NCBI GenBank assembly: GCA_023807065.1
Contig: JAJJLU010003550.1
Span: 1-55,229, forward strand
Length of the DNA: 55,229 bases
Source: Isotricha intestinalis
Taxonomy: Eukaryota; Ciliophora; Litostomatea; Vestibuliferida; Isotrichidae
Direction: 5' to 3'
Of this stretch, positions 10,601-20,036 are shown in pieces (within the stretch, counting starts at the first letter, position 1; the number at the start of each line of letters is the position of its first letter). The position numbers and the translations under genes were made by a program. The notes beneath the pieces are model-generated. The model had not been told where the DNA came from, did no database searches, and was given only the letters and a program-made list of their open reading frames with translations.

Positions 10601-12250
10601 TTCATATGATTTTTTTATAATATATTCATTCTTTGATATTGTATTTGAGAATTCAATATATTTTTCTGGGTTTCTTGCATAAGGATTTCTTAAAAAATTT
10701 TCTTCTTCTTTAATTAATATTGTTATTGATGAAAAAAGTTTATAAAATGATTGATGAAAATTTAAAGAATATGTTTTCTGATATAATAAAGATTTTGAAC
10801 ATAAAATTTCATAAAAATATCTTAAATTTAAATAAAAAAGTTCATTTGGATATTTAAATTGATTTAAAATTTTTTTTGTTTCAAATATCATCGTAAAATT
10901 ATTTCTTAAATTATTCATTAATACAATATAAAATTTACTAATATGATAATAGAATAATTCCTTTTCTTTTTTAATAAAATTTTTTTTTGAAAATTTCATA
11001 AAATTTTCATTCATAATGCTTAAAATAAAAAATAATTTTTCATTTTTCTTTGAAAAATTCTTATAAGATTTTTCAAAACTTTTATTATTTATCTCTGAAG
11101 TGAAAGAATCATCTATCAATGAAGTACAATAAAATTTATTTGAATTTAATAATCTTTTATCATCTTCATTTAATTTATTATAAAAAGACAAATCAATGAA
11201 TATTTTTTCAAAGTTAATTGTATCATAACATTCAAAAATAAATTCAAATTGTTCATGTAATACTAAATTATTTCCCCCATTTTTAATTGGAGTTTTTAAT
11301 AATAAGAGTATTCTATTATTCCAAGTATAAATGGTAATAACAGCTGAAATTAAAAATGAAAAAATAATATAAATTATAAATATATAAAATGATTTTGAAG
11401 GTTTTAAAAAAAAAAGATTAACTATAAATAAGAAGAAACAAAAATTAAAACTTATACCATAAAATATGCTTATTATGTTATAAGAATAACATCTAAAATA
11501 AAAATCAATGCTTAATAAAATAACAATACAATTAATCATATCAAAAAAAAAACAAATGTTTCTATCATTTGAATTTAGTTGAAAAGATATAAAGATTTTA
11601 ATTAAAAATAAACAAAAGTCAGAGTAAAATAAAAAAGAATTATCATAAATGTATTTATGATTTCTATCAAACTTTATACATAAACGAAATTTTTTATAAT
11701 ATTCTATATTAATTGAAATATATGCTAAATAAAATATAGAAATTAAAATAAGAATAGGATAGCTATTTGATTGGAATAAAAAATTTACGAAAATATCATT
11801 TAAAAAAAAAGAGAAACTTCTAAAAAAGAAATGGTCATAAAAATTTATAACAATATTATGTATAATACTAGATAAATTAGTATAATCTTTTTTTTTATCG
11901 GGGATATCATTTTTTTTTTTTAAAAAATATCCATAAACAAAAAAAAAGGAAATAAGTCCTATTGGAATCATTAAGAATAAAACTGAATAATTGCCATTAT
12001 CACTTCTTATTGTCCTGAAAAGATAATATAAAGAATATTTATATATCTTTTTCTGAATTTTATAATTATCAATTGAAGATTTATATTCAATATTTGATTG
12101 ATTAAAATAATTTTTGATTCTTATGGGACTACACATAAATTCTATAAAAATAGGATAAAATTCAAATATTTTTATTGTGATTATACCAAAGAAATTTGTC
12201 ATACTATATTTCATAAGGGTTGAATAATAAAAAAAATTAAACTCATCCAT
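7628..12250 (-). CDS. Large polytopic membrane protein, 1540 aa (TmcB/TmcC-like architecture, tentative)
   Basis: The N-terminal ~320 residues hold about eight hydrophobic spans (for example FLMIPIGLISFFFVYGYFL and FYIFIIYIIFSFLISAVITI). A long soluble helical region follows (about 330-930) with a possible PAS-like segment around 660-800 (QKFHFIIYNKDHDLKQFIYH). A span near 940 leads to an extracytoplasmic segment. Further spans lie near 1160 (LTLYFFIISLLISNLFIFTA) and 1270 (FIMIIIICFIFYFIFIML), followed by another extracytoplasmic loop and a last span close to the C-terminus. Many-spanning N-terminus, PAS-like middle and extra C-terminal spans recall protist TmcB/TmcC-type membrane sensors, but this is a fold-level guess. 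No cyclase, kinase or pore motif is visible. The frame is intact for 1540 codons. Confidence 0.6.
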   Translation of the reverse strand: MDEFNFFYYSTLMKYSMTNFFGIITIKIFEFYPIFIEFMCSPIRIKNYFNQSNIEYKSSIDNYKIQKKIYKYSLYYLFRTIRSDNGNYSVLFLMIPIGLISFFFVYGYFLKKKNDIPDKKKDYTNLSSIIHNIVINFYDHFFFRSFSFFLNDIFVNFLFQSNSYPILILISIFYLAYISINIEYYKKFRLCIKFDRNHKYIYDNSFLFYSDFCLFLIKIFISFQLNSNDRNICFFFDMINCIVILLSIDFYFRCYSYNIISIFYGISFNFCFFLFIVNLFFLKPSKSFYIFIIYIIFSFLISAVITIYTWNNRILLLLKTPIKNGGNNLVLHEQFEFIFECYDTINFEKIFIDLSFYNKLNEDDKRLLNSNKFYCTSLIDDSFTSEINNKSFEKSYKNFSKKNEKLFFILSIMNENFMKFSKKNFIKKEKELFYYHISKFYIVLMNNLRNNFTMIFETKKILNQFKYPNELFYLNLRYFYEILCSKSLLYQKTYSLNFHQSFYKLFSSITILIKEEENFLRNPYARNPEKYIEFSNTISKNEYIIKKSYEQLLKETVKNDYQKILFRIIFETLFNKVNSKSKSMFINDDYSMYEELLEDQYNNEKVLKLQVNLKNKKNTVIKAGRELNIYWNKNFDELLPIEFRKLGMEKFYQNEESVDNKSIIQKFHFIIYNKDHDLKQFIYHYSIYPSLKEDVLYIDGIYKLGKDILIVTKKNLKSNKERICEISNSLEKILFINSALINILKKYNIFLIINEFVNDSKSYTYDLNDFCEYVCDKITSLENICSGNDERILQNSKETLQRIRIMKGHSLFQLDYLFSIFEKDDENCFYRIKEFNNDKDKIKKKKTIVDWKLNDEDIENQNVNQKLLLGSNNYSNDFDSSFISQKSTNTFASSASINLITNKKKKNEKKEFQQKRKYYIIFFNIFIILMSIFCLIFENYVNQRLKSKYILYMDVFIFNRFILNLMTSYVSLLKICNEELNCHHYFIEYFNEHPKFSDLDEFLYSELLIKMEEITDTYNNLKKRIEQSNEKIIHNYFKTEKQEVYITYSNGEFNVNKLAFQKIDYLMKTFINKIIMTTSYNFTTVNIFRFIVDENFSKIKILKGNNIVNFKEIEIYVYDILIFYLDYTNFFYNLQILVEDESKVQLQYNRLTLYFFIISLLISNLFIFTACLTLLRFFKFNVAQRIFKIEEFLLKPKNTEKLIKNMKILNDLVRFYYKPPMELINDLIKNDKTDSKKSESKEEIENNKKETPKYHLYFLLKKFIMIIIICFIFYFIFIMLFHYISNNSFDLLSTTIEIIQKASYTEELTYLVVCLIASANFIQIPDSILYSSFWPIFQNKTITNESSFYADLYNYHQECYLKERRKKTSATSLPDDIDIIVMNCNDFFQQTNISRFYQIIQKNPSKNYLNQLTNYCYHVSSLNFSSQGNFLDNLDYSILKLFMRDTNSKFNLDTLEDDVLVLVTETLIIYRPLRLHLGDFYFNNILLKKVKLHIDILLIFLLVNIVIESILFFIIKELILEKTIEINVGLNRIMRIIKMI

Positions 12251-12515
12251 TGAGATGTTTTTAATAATTTTCTTTCCGATTTAATTTGATAAATGAATTA
12301 TTAAAAAAAATTTCTGTAAAATGAATAATAATAATCTTTTAATATTAAAATAAACATTTTACTTTATTTATTTTAGAGTGATATTCTTATTATTTTAGAA
12401 ATATAATCTAAAAAAAATATAGATAATTACTCTTTGAATATTAACAAAACATATTAAAATTGTGCTTTAAATATAAATAATAGAAAAAGAAAAAAAAACA
12501 AATGAATAACAAAAA
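12251..12515. other. Intergenic spacer upstream of the H4 fossil
   Basis: AT-rich spacer between the start of the large membrane protein gene and the decayed histone gene. Nothing else recognised. Any promoter that once drove the histone gene is not discernible. Confidence 0.5.
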
Positions 12516-12814
12516 ATGAAAGGAGGAGAAATTGGATAAACATTTGGAAAGGCATAGAGAATAAGAGGAAATTCAAAAGAAGTAATTTTAGGTATTAAAA
12601 ACCTGCAATAAGAACATTAGCAAGAGAGGAGGACAAAAAGAAAAGAATTACTGTTATAATATATTAAAAAACTGGAAAAACTTTAAAAATTATTCTTGAA
12701 AATTTGTTTAGAAATACTATAGCTTATACTGAATTTTCTAGAGGAAAAATTGTCACTGTTATTGTTAATGTCCTAAATGGAGAAAAAAAATATTTATATG
12801 GTTTTGGAACTTAA
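12516..12814 (+). pseudogene. Histone H4 pseudogene
   Basis: An H4-like product can be read at about full length, but it is broken. An ATG at 12516 is followed by KGGEIG and other remnants of the Gly/Lys tail, with in-frame TAA (12537) and TAG (12555). After the GI of the 'NIQGI' region there is a one-base loss near 12597. The next frame then gives KPAIRTLARE, KKKRITVIIY, a TAA, KTGKTLKIILENLFRN, TIAYTEFSRGKIVTV and finally KKYLYGFGT before TAA at 12812. These align in order with the H4 landmarks KPAIRRLARR, LIYEETRGVLK, LEN, YTEHAKRKTVTA and TLYGFGG. Three internal stops, a frameshift and many replacements in one of the most conserved eukaryotic proteins mark it as dead. The composition is less AT-rich than its surroundings, as expected for former coding DNA. 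Confidence 0.85.
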
Positions 12815-13221
12815 AATAATATATTTTTTTTAGTTTGTGTATTTTATTTATTTTATTATTTTTTTTACAATTTTTAATGTATTAATTATTTTTATTTATT
12901 ATATAATCTATAATAATTTTATATATTTTTATTTAAAAAATTAAACTGAATAAAAAAGTGATGATAATATATTTAATAAAGAAATGGAATGTGATTTGGA
13001 GGGAAATAATAATTTAAAATAAATTTCTTATTTTTTGACTAATATTGAAAAAAGTAAAAATTGAATTAAAACTTTATGATTCTTTTAATAATAATTTTAT
13101 TTTTTTTATTGTTGAATTATGTTATTATTGAAATAAAATCATTTTTATTTTTTGATGAATATAAACATTTATCTTTTCAAAACAAATTTGAGGAAAATTA
13201 TTTAATTAATTTTAATTAAAT
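12815..13221. other. Intergenic, nothing recognised
   Basis: Strongly T-rich stretch just after the H4 fossil, then AT spacer up to the next ATG. No feature that I can support. Confidence 0.5.
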
Positions 13222-14586
13222 ATGTCAAAAGATTTAATAAAAAAACCAATATTTATAGTTCAAAACACTGAAAGCTCAGAAAAAAAAAGAGAAATGATAA
13301 AAATTTTAGAAAAATCAAATTTAAATCAAAAAGGATTAAATTCTTTGAATGAATTTACAAAAAAATTAAAAATTTATAAACAAGAAGAAAATGATTTTAA
13401 AAATTTTCAATCATCATCTTTTATAAATAAAGGAATCACAAATTCATCAATGGAAGATGAAAATAATTTCGATTTAAATGAAAATTCATATTATTCTTCA
13501 GAAATAAAGGAAAAAATAAATGAAAAAAATTTAAAAGATTTTCAAAATATAAAAGATCAATTAATCATTTTATTTAATGATACAATTAATAATAAACTAT
13601 TAGAAGAAAAAACTAAAGAAAAAAATAAAGACCAACAAAAATCTTATAATAAAATATTTTCATCTTTTTATAATGAAGTTTCGAAATATTTTAATAATAA
13701 ACAATTACAAGAAATATATAATGAAATATTAGAAATTGAAATTAATGAATACTTTAAATTTTTAAATTCATTAGAATTCATTTCTCCTAGTTTTAAATTA
13801 CAATATTTATACTTTTTTAAAAAAGCAAAAAATAAGGAAATAAAAAAATTTATTAAATTTTCTGATTCTAGGGATAATATAATAAAAAAAGATATTTTTA
13901 ATAAAAATAATAATGAAATAATTCAATATTTGAAAAATATTCCTCGAGTAATGAAAAATAAAAAAAATAAAAATAGAAAAATTTGTTTTCATTGCCTTCA
14001 ATATTATAATAAATTATCAAAACATATTTTTTCATCTTTTAACAATAAATATTGTAAAAAACTTTATAAACATATTATAAAAGAAAAAAAATTTGAAAAC
14101 CAAATGAAATATTTTGTTCATATAATAAAATTTGCAAAACAATATTATAGGGCATATAGAAATAAAGATATAATAAAGGAAATAACTTTAATGGTGAAAA
14201 AAACCAATATTCAAATTCCTTTGAAAAATTTTAATGATTATAATCAATTTTTTAAATTAATATATATTAAAGAATTTGGTTATTATTTTAAAAAAACTTT
14301 AGATAAATTATCTCAATATAAAACAATATATGAAATAAATTTAAATAAAATTTTTAAATCCCTATTAAACAAATTAGATGATAAAAATATAACAATATCA
14401 GAAGAGGAAGAAGATGAGAAAGAAGATAAAATTTTAAGGGAAAAATATGAAAATTATATTCTTCATAATTCAAAAATAAAAGATGAAAAAAATAATAAAA
14501 ATTCAAATATATCAAATAATTATCCTACATCCATAATTTATAGTCAGAAAAGTATTTTAGAAAAAGACTATGTTATTTTTAATTAA
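13222..14586 (+). CDS. Hypothetical protein, 454 aa
   Basis: I do not recognise the family. The protein is Lys/Asn/Ile/Phe-rich, predicted helical, without signal peptide or transmembrane segments. Residues about 250-285 contain a Cys/His arrangement (ICFHC, then KHIFSSF, then KYCKKLYKH) that could bind one zinc, although the spacing is not a standard C2H2 finger. A short acidic patch near residue 395 (SEEEEDEKEDK) precedes a low-complexity Asn/Ser tail. The start follows an AATTAAAT leader and is the first ATG in frame. No function can be assigned. Confidence 0.75.
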   Translation: MSKDLIKKPIFIVQNTESSEKKREMIKILEKSNLNQKGLNSLNEFTKKLKIYKQEENDFKNFQSSSFINKGITNSSMEDENNFDLNENSYYSSEIKEKINEKNLKDFQNIKDQLIILFNDTINNKLLEEKTKEKNKDQQKSYNKIFSSFYNEVSKYFNNKQLQEIYNEILEIEINEYFKFLNSLEFISPSFKLQYLYFFKKAKNKEIKKFIKFSDSRDNIIKKDIFNKNNNEIIQYLKNIPRVMKNKKNKNRKICFHCLQYYNKLSKHIFSSFNNKYCKKLYKHIIKEKKFENQMKYFVHIIKFAKQYYRAYRNKDIIKEITLMVKKTNIQIPLKNFNDYNQFFKLIYIKEFGYYFKKTLDKLSQYKTIYEINLNKIFKSLLNKLDDKNITISEEEEDEKEDKILREKYENYILHNSKIKDEKNNKNSNISNNYPTSIIYSQKSILEKDYVIFN

Positions 14587-15268
14587 TTATTATTATTGAT
14601 ATATTATTAAAATATTTATTTATTTTTTAAATTATGAAATTCTTAAATATATAAATCAAAAACAATAAAAATTGATTTTAATGTATATCAATTTATAAAT
14701 TAAAAATTAATAAAAGAAAAAAATAGACACAAAGAGATTATAAATAATATTTTGAATTTCTGATTATTATAGATGAAATGAATTATTTAAGTTCAGTGGA
14801 TGCTTATAATATTAATTACAGAATTATTAAAAAGATAGAGCATAAATTAAAAGATATAATGTTAAGTACTTTCTAATAATTTTTTTATAAATAAATTGGA
14901 TTAAACAAATAAAAAGTATTTTATTAAAGTTTTGATTTAATAATTAAAATTATGCAATTTAAAGAAATTTATATATATTATATAAAAAATACATGATAAT
15001 TAAGTGAGCAAGCATAAAAAACTACATTACTTTAACAAACTAAATAAAAGAATAAAAATAGGTAATCAATTATTTATAAATATTATGAAAATATATATAT
15101 CATTTTAGATTTCCTAAATTTATTATTATTTTTTTATATTAAAATTGATAAATACCTTTTACAATTTTTCTTTTATAACATAATAATCTAAATATAACAT
15201 CTTCATAAAATTAATATTAGAAGTTAATAAAAAGATATAATTTACAAATCAAATCATTTTTAATCACT
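14587..15268. other. Intergenic with one short coding-like ORF (14778-14876, plus)
   Basis: AT spacer between convergent genes. It contains a 32-codon ORF starting MNYLSSVDAYNINYR that is denser in G and C than its surroundings and is directly preceded by a splice-acceptor-like ATTATAG. It could be an isolated exon, a fragment of a dead gene, or chance; I found no partner exon nearby. Confidence 0.3.
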
Positions 15269-15691
15269 TTAATTTTGGCTATCACTATCTTCACTTTCAC
15301 TAACAGTCCTTTTTTTTTCGCATTCATCAATGATATAATCAATTTTATTTTGAAACGCAGTGTAAATTTCGTCTATAGTTATGTTTGATTTCTTAGTTAC
15401 GTTTTTAATATATTTTCTTATTTTTTGATTTGTTTCATAATATTTCTCATAATAATTACCTTGACTTTGGAATGATCCTTGAGGAACGCCTGAAGAAATA
15501 GTTGAATAAACTTTAGGTAGGTTTTTTGAAATTGAAGTTGAAATTTTAAGATTTCTTGAATCTTTAAGGCTTAGATCATTTTGATATTTTTCGTTTTGAA
15601 TTGTTGATGTGCTACTTTCTAAATTTATTGTTTTTTTTTTTTCTTGGGGAGAACCACAAAAGCATAAAGTATTAAGGAGGTTTGATGACAT
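15269..15691 (-). CDS. Small Cys-start, acidic-tail protein, 140 aa
   Basis: Unknown family. The N-terminus MSSNLLNTLCFCGS places two cysteines in a hydrophobic stretch, a plausible palmitoylation site. The middle is Ser/Thr-rich and probably disordered. About 40 helical residues (ETNQKIRKYIKNVTKKS to FQNKIDYIIDECEKK) lead to the tail TVSESEDSDSQN, which has casein-kinase-2-type Ser-acidic sites. The 296-residue protein at 21090-21980 shows the same plan: FCYC near the N-terminus, a helix near the end and a SESDDSEN tail. I infer that they belong to one small family of membrane-associated, phosphorylatable proteins. Confidence 0.7.
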   Translation of the reverse strand: MSSNLLNTLCFCGSPQEKKKTINLESSTSTIQNEKYQNDLSLKDSRNLKISTSISKNLPKVYSTISSGVPQGSFQSQGNYYEKYYETNQKIRKYIKNVTKKSNITIDEIYTAFQNKIDYIIDECEKKRTVSESEDSDSQN

Positions 15692-16602
15692 TTTATTATA
15701 GTATTATTAATTATTTTAAAGATTTTTTCTTTTATATTAAATAATTCAAAGATTTTTTTATGTTTAATATAAATAATTATTTTAATTAAATAATACGATA
15801 TATAAATTAGAAAAAAACTATTATGATTATTTTTATTTTAGATAAGTAAAATTAAAATCCTATTTATGAGAGAAAACAGATAAACCAATTGAAATAAAAT
15901 AATGTAATAATTAATTTGAATACTTCTTTCTTGGATAAGATCACTTTGAAAAAACAAGTCAAATATGAGAATATTTAATTAATGAATTCTCTATGTTAAC
16001 ATAGGCTATAATTTTGATAAACAATATTTCCAATAAATAATAACACACAATATTATTTTTAAAAATATGATATAAATAAACATTTGAATTCAATTTTCAT
16101 GTTTTTTTTTTACTTTTTTGAATTAATGATTTTTTAAAAATTTTTTATAATAGTTAATTATAAAAAAACTATATTAAAATAACCTTATAACTTAATGATA
16201 AGTTTTTTGTGTACCATTTTTAATAATAACAACCTTAGTTTTTTATCTTTTATTTTGAATAGTGTTTTGTCTAGAAGAATTTATTTTCTTTCTATTTAGA
16301 TATATTTTCTGATTTATTTATTTTTTTTTATATATTTATTTTATATTATTATGAAAATACTTTTTTTTGTTTAATCAATTTTTATACAATTATGAATTTA
16401 AATATAATTAATGCGTTAATAAATAATTTCACTTTTTATTTTAAAAAAATTAATTTGATAAAGAAACCATTAATAATTCAATATTTTATAATAAATCTTT
16501 AAAAATAATAAGATAGAAAGAACAAAAAATTATAAACGTCAAAAAATTAAATTTGAAAAAATTCATTTAAATAAATTATTCGTAAACAAAAAAAAATAAA
16601 AA
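15692..16602. other. Intergenic (divergent promoter region) with a possible coding fossil
   Basis: Region between divergent genes. From about 15877 to 16060 on the plus strand one frame reads protein-like (KTDKPIEIK, FEYFFLG, DHFEKTSQI, EYLINEFSMLT, AIILINNISN) with no indel but with TAA, TAG and TGA codons between the blocks. The parent gene is not identified. The remainder is AT spacer and presumably holds both promoters, with no recognisable motif. Confidence 0.3.
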
Positions 16603-19600
16603 ATGAGCAGTAATGATGATTCAAATAAAAATACATCATATTTAAAAAGAAATGACTCATATGAATATTCAGAAGATGAAAGTAAAGATTCTTCAAAAAA
16701 AAATGAAAAGAATGGTAAATCTAATCAATCAACCTCAGAAAAAAGTACAAAGCCAACAGATAAATCTAAAGATATATTAGTCGATAATTTTGTAATATTA
16801 TCAAAAATAGGACATGGAGCATTTGGTCAAATTTATTTATCATATGATATGAGAGGAAATTCCGAAGTGGCAATAAAAAAAGAATTAAAAAAAAATCAAA
16901 AAACTCCTCAAGTAAAAATTGAAAGTAAAATATATCAAGAATTATTATCAATACCTCAAGAATCAGATTTAAGTGGTTATTCTATAATAAATCAAGAAGA
17001 AATTCAAGGTGTTCCTAGATTTTATGGTGTTGGAGAAATAATTGATTCATTTTATATGATATTAGAATTTTTAGGACCTAATTTAATGGAATTATTAAAA
17101 TATTGTGAGAATAAGAAATTTAGTATTATTACAGTTAGTTTATTAGCAATTCAAATGTTAAATAGAATAGAAAATTTACATAAACATAATTATATTCATA
17201 GAGATATTAAACCTGAAAATTTTTTAATAGGAACTAATGAAAAATCTAATATTGTTTATTTAATTGATTTTGGTTTAAGTAAAAGATTTAAAAATCCAAA
17301 AACTCATTCTCATATTCCTTATAAAGAAGGAAGATCTTTAATTGGAACTGCAAGATATGTTTCAATTAATACTCATTTAGGAATTGAACAAAGTAGAAGA
17401 GATGATTTAGAAAGTATAGGTTATGTTATTATTTTTTTTCTTAAAGGAATTTTACCTTGGCAAGGATTAAAAACTGGAAAAAATAAAATTAATAAAATTA
17501 TGGAAAAAAAATTACAAATTCCAACTGAAATTTTATGCTATGGCTTACCTGAAGAAATTATTGTTTATTTAAATTATTGTAAAAGTTTAAAATTTGAAGA
17601 TAGACCACATTATGATTATGTTAGAGGATTATTTTTAAGATTACTAAATAATTCTGCAAATATATATTCTATTTCCAGTGATAATATAAAATTTGATTGG
17701 TGTTTTGAAAGTAGAAAAGCACTTTTGGAAATTTTTGAAAAGAAAAAAAATGATTCTAATTATGATTCTGATTTAAAGAAAAATTTAGATGATAAAAAAC
17801 TTTCTTTAATTAATGAAGATAAAAAAGAATTAAATGAAAGTTACATAGGAGAGAAAAATCAAAATTATGAAAATAATCATAATGATAGTGATCAAGAAAA
17901 TGAATCTGAAAGTGAATCTTCTTCAGATAATACAATTAAATTAAATTTTAATGGAATTGACAAAACAAAAAAATTAAAAGAAGAAGCAAATATTGATGGT
18001 ATTTTAAATTCTTTACGCACTCCAGAAGAAATAGATAAATATATAAATGAAATACTTTTTAGTGGAAGAGAAAATAATAATGATAATGGGAATATTAATC
18101 AAATATTAACTTTTAAATGTGATGATAAAATAAATGTAGATAGTAATAATAATAATGCTTCAGTAAATCAAAAAGTTATTGAAGAAGAAGAAGATAGATT
18201 AGAACAAGAAAAAGAAAAAAAAAGAGAAGAACATTCAAAAGCTGTTCTTGATAAAATAAAAAATTTAACTTTAGAACCTCAACCTACAGTTGTTAAAGGT
18301 GATGATGATGAAGAAGAACTAAAAGATTTAGTAAATCAAAAAAAAAATAAATTCCGTTCTCCTTTAAAACATTTAAGTGAAAAAGGTATTAAAAAGAATG
18401 TTGAATTAAAATTACAAAAAGAACAATATATTAAAATTAATCATAAACCAGTAACACAATATTATCAAATTTTAAATAATTTAGGACAAGGAACTTATGG
18501 AAGTGTAAAAAAAGTATTACATAAACAATTAGGAGAATATAGAGCAATGAAAATAGTAAATAAAAAATTAAGTTCAAGTAATAATGAAATAGAAATTTTA
18601 AGGAAAATATCTCATCCAAATATAGTAAATATATTTGAAATATTTGAAGATAAAAAAAAATATTATATTATGAGTGAATTTTGTGATGGAGGAGAATTAT
18701 TTTCAGCAATATCAGAAAAGGGTTTTTTTACAGAATTAGAAGCAAATAAATTAATAAAGCAAATATTACAAACAATAAATTATCTTCATCAAAATAATAT
18801 AGTTCATAGAGATTTAAAACCAGAAAATATAATGTTAATGGCAAATGGAAAAGATTTAAAAGTAATAGATTTTGGAACTGCAATAGAATTACCAAGAAAA
18901 AGAAAATTAACTAAATTTATAGGAACAGCATATTATATAGCTCCAGAAGTAATAAGTCAAAATTACGATGAAAAATGTGATATATGGTCATGTGGAATAA
19001 TATTATATATTTTATTATGTGGTTATCCTCCTTTTAATGGTCGTTCAAATAATGATATATATAGTGCTATTCAACATAGCAAATTATTATTTAATAAAGA
19101 TAATTGGACTGATGTTTCAAAAGATGCTATTTCACTTATTAAAAAAATGTTAGAAAAAAATCCTAAAAAAAGACCAAGTGCAGAAGAATGTTTAAATGAT
19201 AAATGGTTTAAAAATATAGGATATACTCGTCGAGTTAGTGTAAAAATAAATAAATTAGAAATATTAGAAAGAATGGCACAATTTGTTCAACAGAATAAAT
19301 TTAAACAAGCAGTACTTCAATTTATATCAACTCAATTTAATTTGAAAAAAGAAGAAGAAAGTTTAAAACATGTATTTAAAGCTTTTGATAAGGATGGAAA
19401 GGGTGAAATATCAAGAAAAGATTTTGTAGAGCAAATAGAAAAATTATATGGAGATGTAATAAGTGAAGAAATATTACATGAATTTTTTTCAACATTAGAT
19501 TTAGATAATTCAGGAGCAATATCATATAATGAATTTTTAACTTCTGTAATAGATTCACATAAAATTTTAACTGAAGATAGATTAAGAAAAGCTTTTGATA

Positions 19601-19830
19601 TGTTTGATAAAGATGGTTCTGGAACTTTAGATATTAGTGAAATTAAACAATATTTTGGAGGAAATGATAAAACATGGAAAAGAGTTTTAAAAGATGTTGA
19701 TGAAAATGGTGATGGACAAGTTGATTTTGCAGAATTTAAAAAAATGATGATTGGATTTGATCCTAAAGATATTGTCACTGATAAAACTGTTGGAAAAGAT
19801 GATGAAGAAGAGAATTTAAATAATGATTAA
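16603..19830 (+). CDS. Dual kinase: CK1-like domain fused to a complete calcium-dependent protein kinase (CDPK), 1075 aa
   Basis: One uninterrupted frame encodes two Ser/Thr kinases and a calcium sensor. Residues ~63-350 are CK1-like: glycine loop GHGAFG (70-75), Lys92 in VAIKK, HRDIKPENFLIG with Asp201, DFG Asp222, and the CK1-type GTARYVSINTHLG. Residues ~360-610 form an acidic, coiled, low-complexity linker. Residues ~620-873 are a CDPK/CaMK-type kinase: GQGTYGSV, MKIVNKK, HRDLKPENIML, VIDFGTA, GTAYYIAPEV, CGYPPFNG. A junction helix and four canonical EF-hands follow: FDKDGKGEISRKDF, LDLDNSGAISYNEF, FDKDGSGTLDISEI and VDENGDGQVDFAEF. All catalytic residues look intact in both kinases. The second kinase should be calcium-activated; the first is CK1-type. 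No N-terminal Gly/Cys acylation site is present. The fusion is unusual; a missed splice or read-through artefact is unlikely because the linker is open throughout. Confidence 0.93.
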   Translation: MSSNDDSNKNTSYLKRNDSYEYSEDESKDSSKKNEKNGKSNQSTSEKSTKPTDKSKDILVDNFVILSKIGHGAFGQIYLSYDMRGNSEVAIKKELKKNQKTPQVKIESKIYQELLSIPQESDLSGYSIINQEEIQGVPRFYGVGEIIDSFYMILEFLGPNLMELLKYCENKKFSIITVSLLAIQMLNRIENLHKHNYIHRDIKPENFLIGTNEKSNIVYLIDFGLSKRFKNPKTHSHIPYKEGRSLIGTARYVSINTHLGIEQSRRDDLESIGYVIIFFLKGILPWQGLKTGKNKINKIMEKKLQIPTEILCYGLPEEIIVYLNYCKSLKFEDRPHYDYVRGLFLRLLNNSANIYSISSDNIKFDWCFESRKALLEIFEKKKNDSNYDSDLKKNLDDKKLSLINEDKKELNESYIGEKNQNYENNHNDSDQENESESESSSDNTIKLNFNGIDKTKKLKEEANIDGILNSLRTPEEIDKYINEILFSGRENNNDNGNINQILTFKCDDKINVDSNNNNASVNQKVIEEEEDRLEQEKEKKREEHSKAVLDKIKNLTLEPQPTVVKGDDDEEELKDLVNQKKNKFRSPLKHLSEKGIKKNVELKLQKEQYIKINHKPVTQYYQILNNLGQGTYGSVKKVLHKQLGEYRAMKIVNKKLSSSNNEIEILRKISHPNIVNIFEIFEDKKKYYIMSEFCDGGELFSAISEKGFFTELEANKLIKQILQTINYLHQNNIVHRDLKPENIMLMANGKDLKVIDFGTAIELPRKRKLTKFIGTAYYIAPEVISQNYDEKCDIWSCGIILYILLCGYPPFNGRSNNDIYSAIQHSKLLFNKDNWTDVSKDAISLIKKMLEKNPKKRPSAEECLNDKWFKNIGYTRRVSVKINKLEILERMAQFVQQNKFKQAVLQFISTQFNLKKEEESLKHVFKAFDKDGKGEISRKDFVEQIEKLYGDVISEEILHEFFSTLDLDNSGAISYNEFLTSVIDSHKILTEDRLRKAFDMFDKDGSGTLDISEIKQYFGGNDKTWKRVLKDVDENGDGQVDFAEFKKMMIGFDPKDIVTDKTVGKDDEEENLNND

Positions 19831-20036
19831 TAATAAATTTTTTTCCTTTTTTTTAGTTTGAGGGTTTTTTAATAGTGGAATATTTTATTTTGGGGTTTTT
19901 TTTGTGTTTGTTTTTAGAAATTTTTTTAGAGTTATTAATTATTTATGAGCAAAATTCAAATAGTTTTTTTTATAAATAAAAAATATGCTTGTTTTTGAAA
20001 CTATAAATTTTTAATTTTCTTTTTTTTTTTCCTTTT

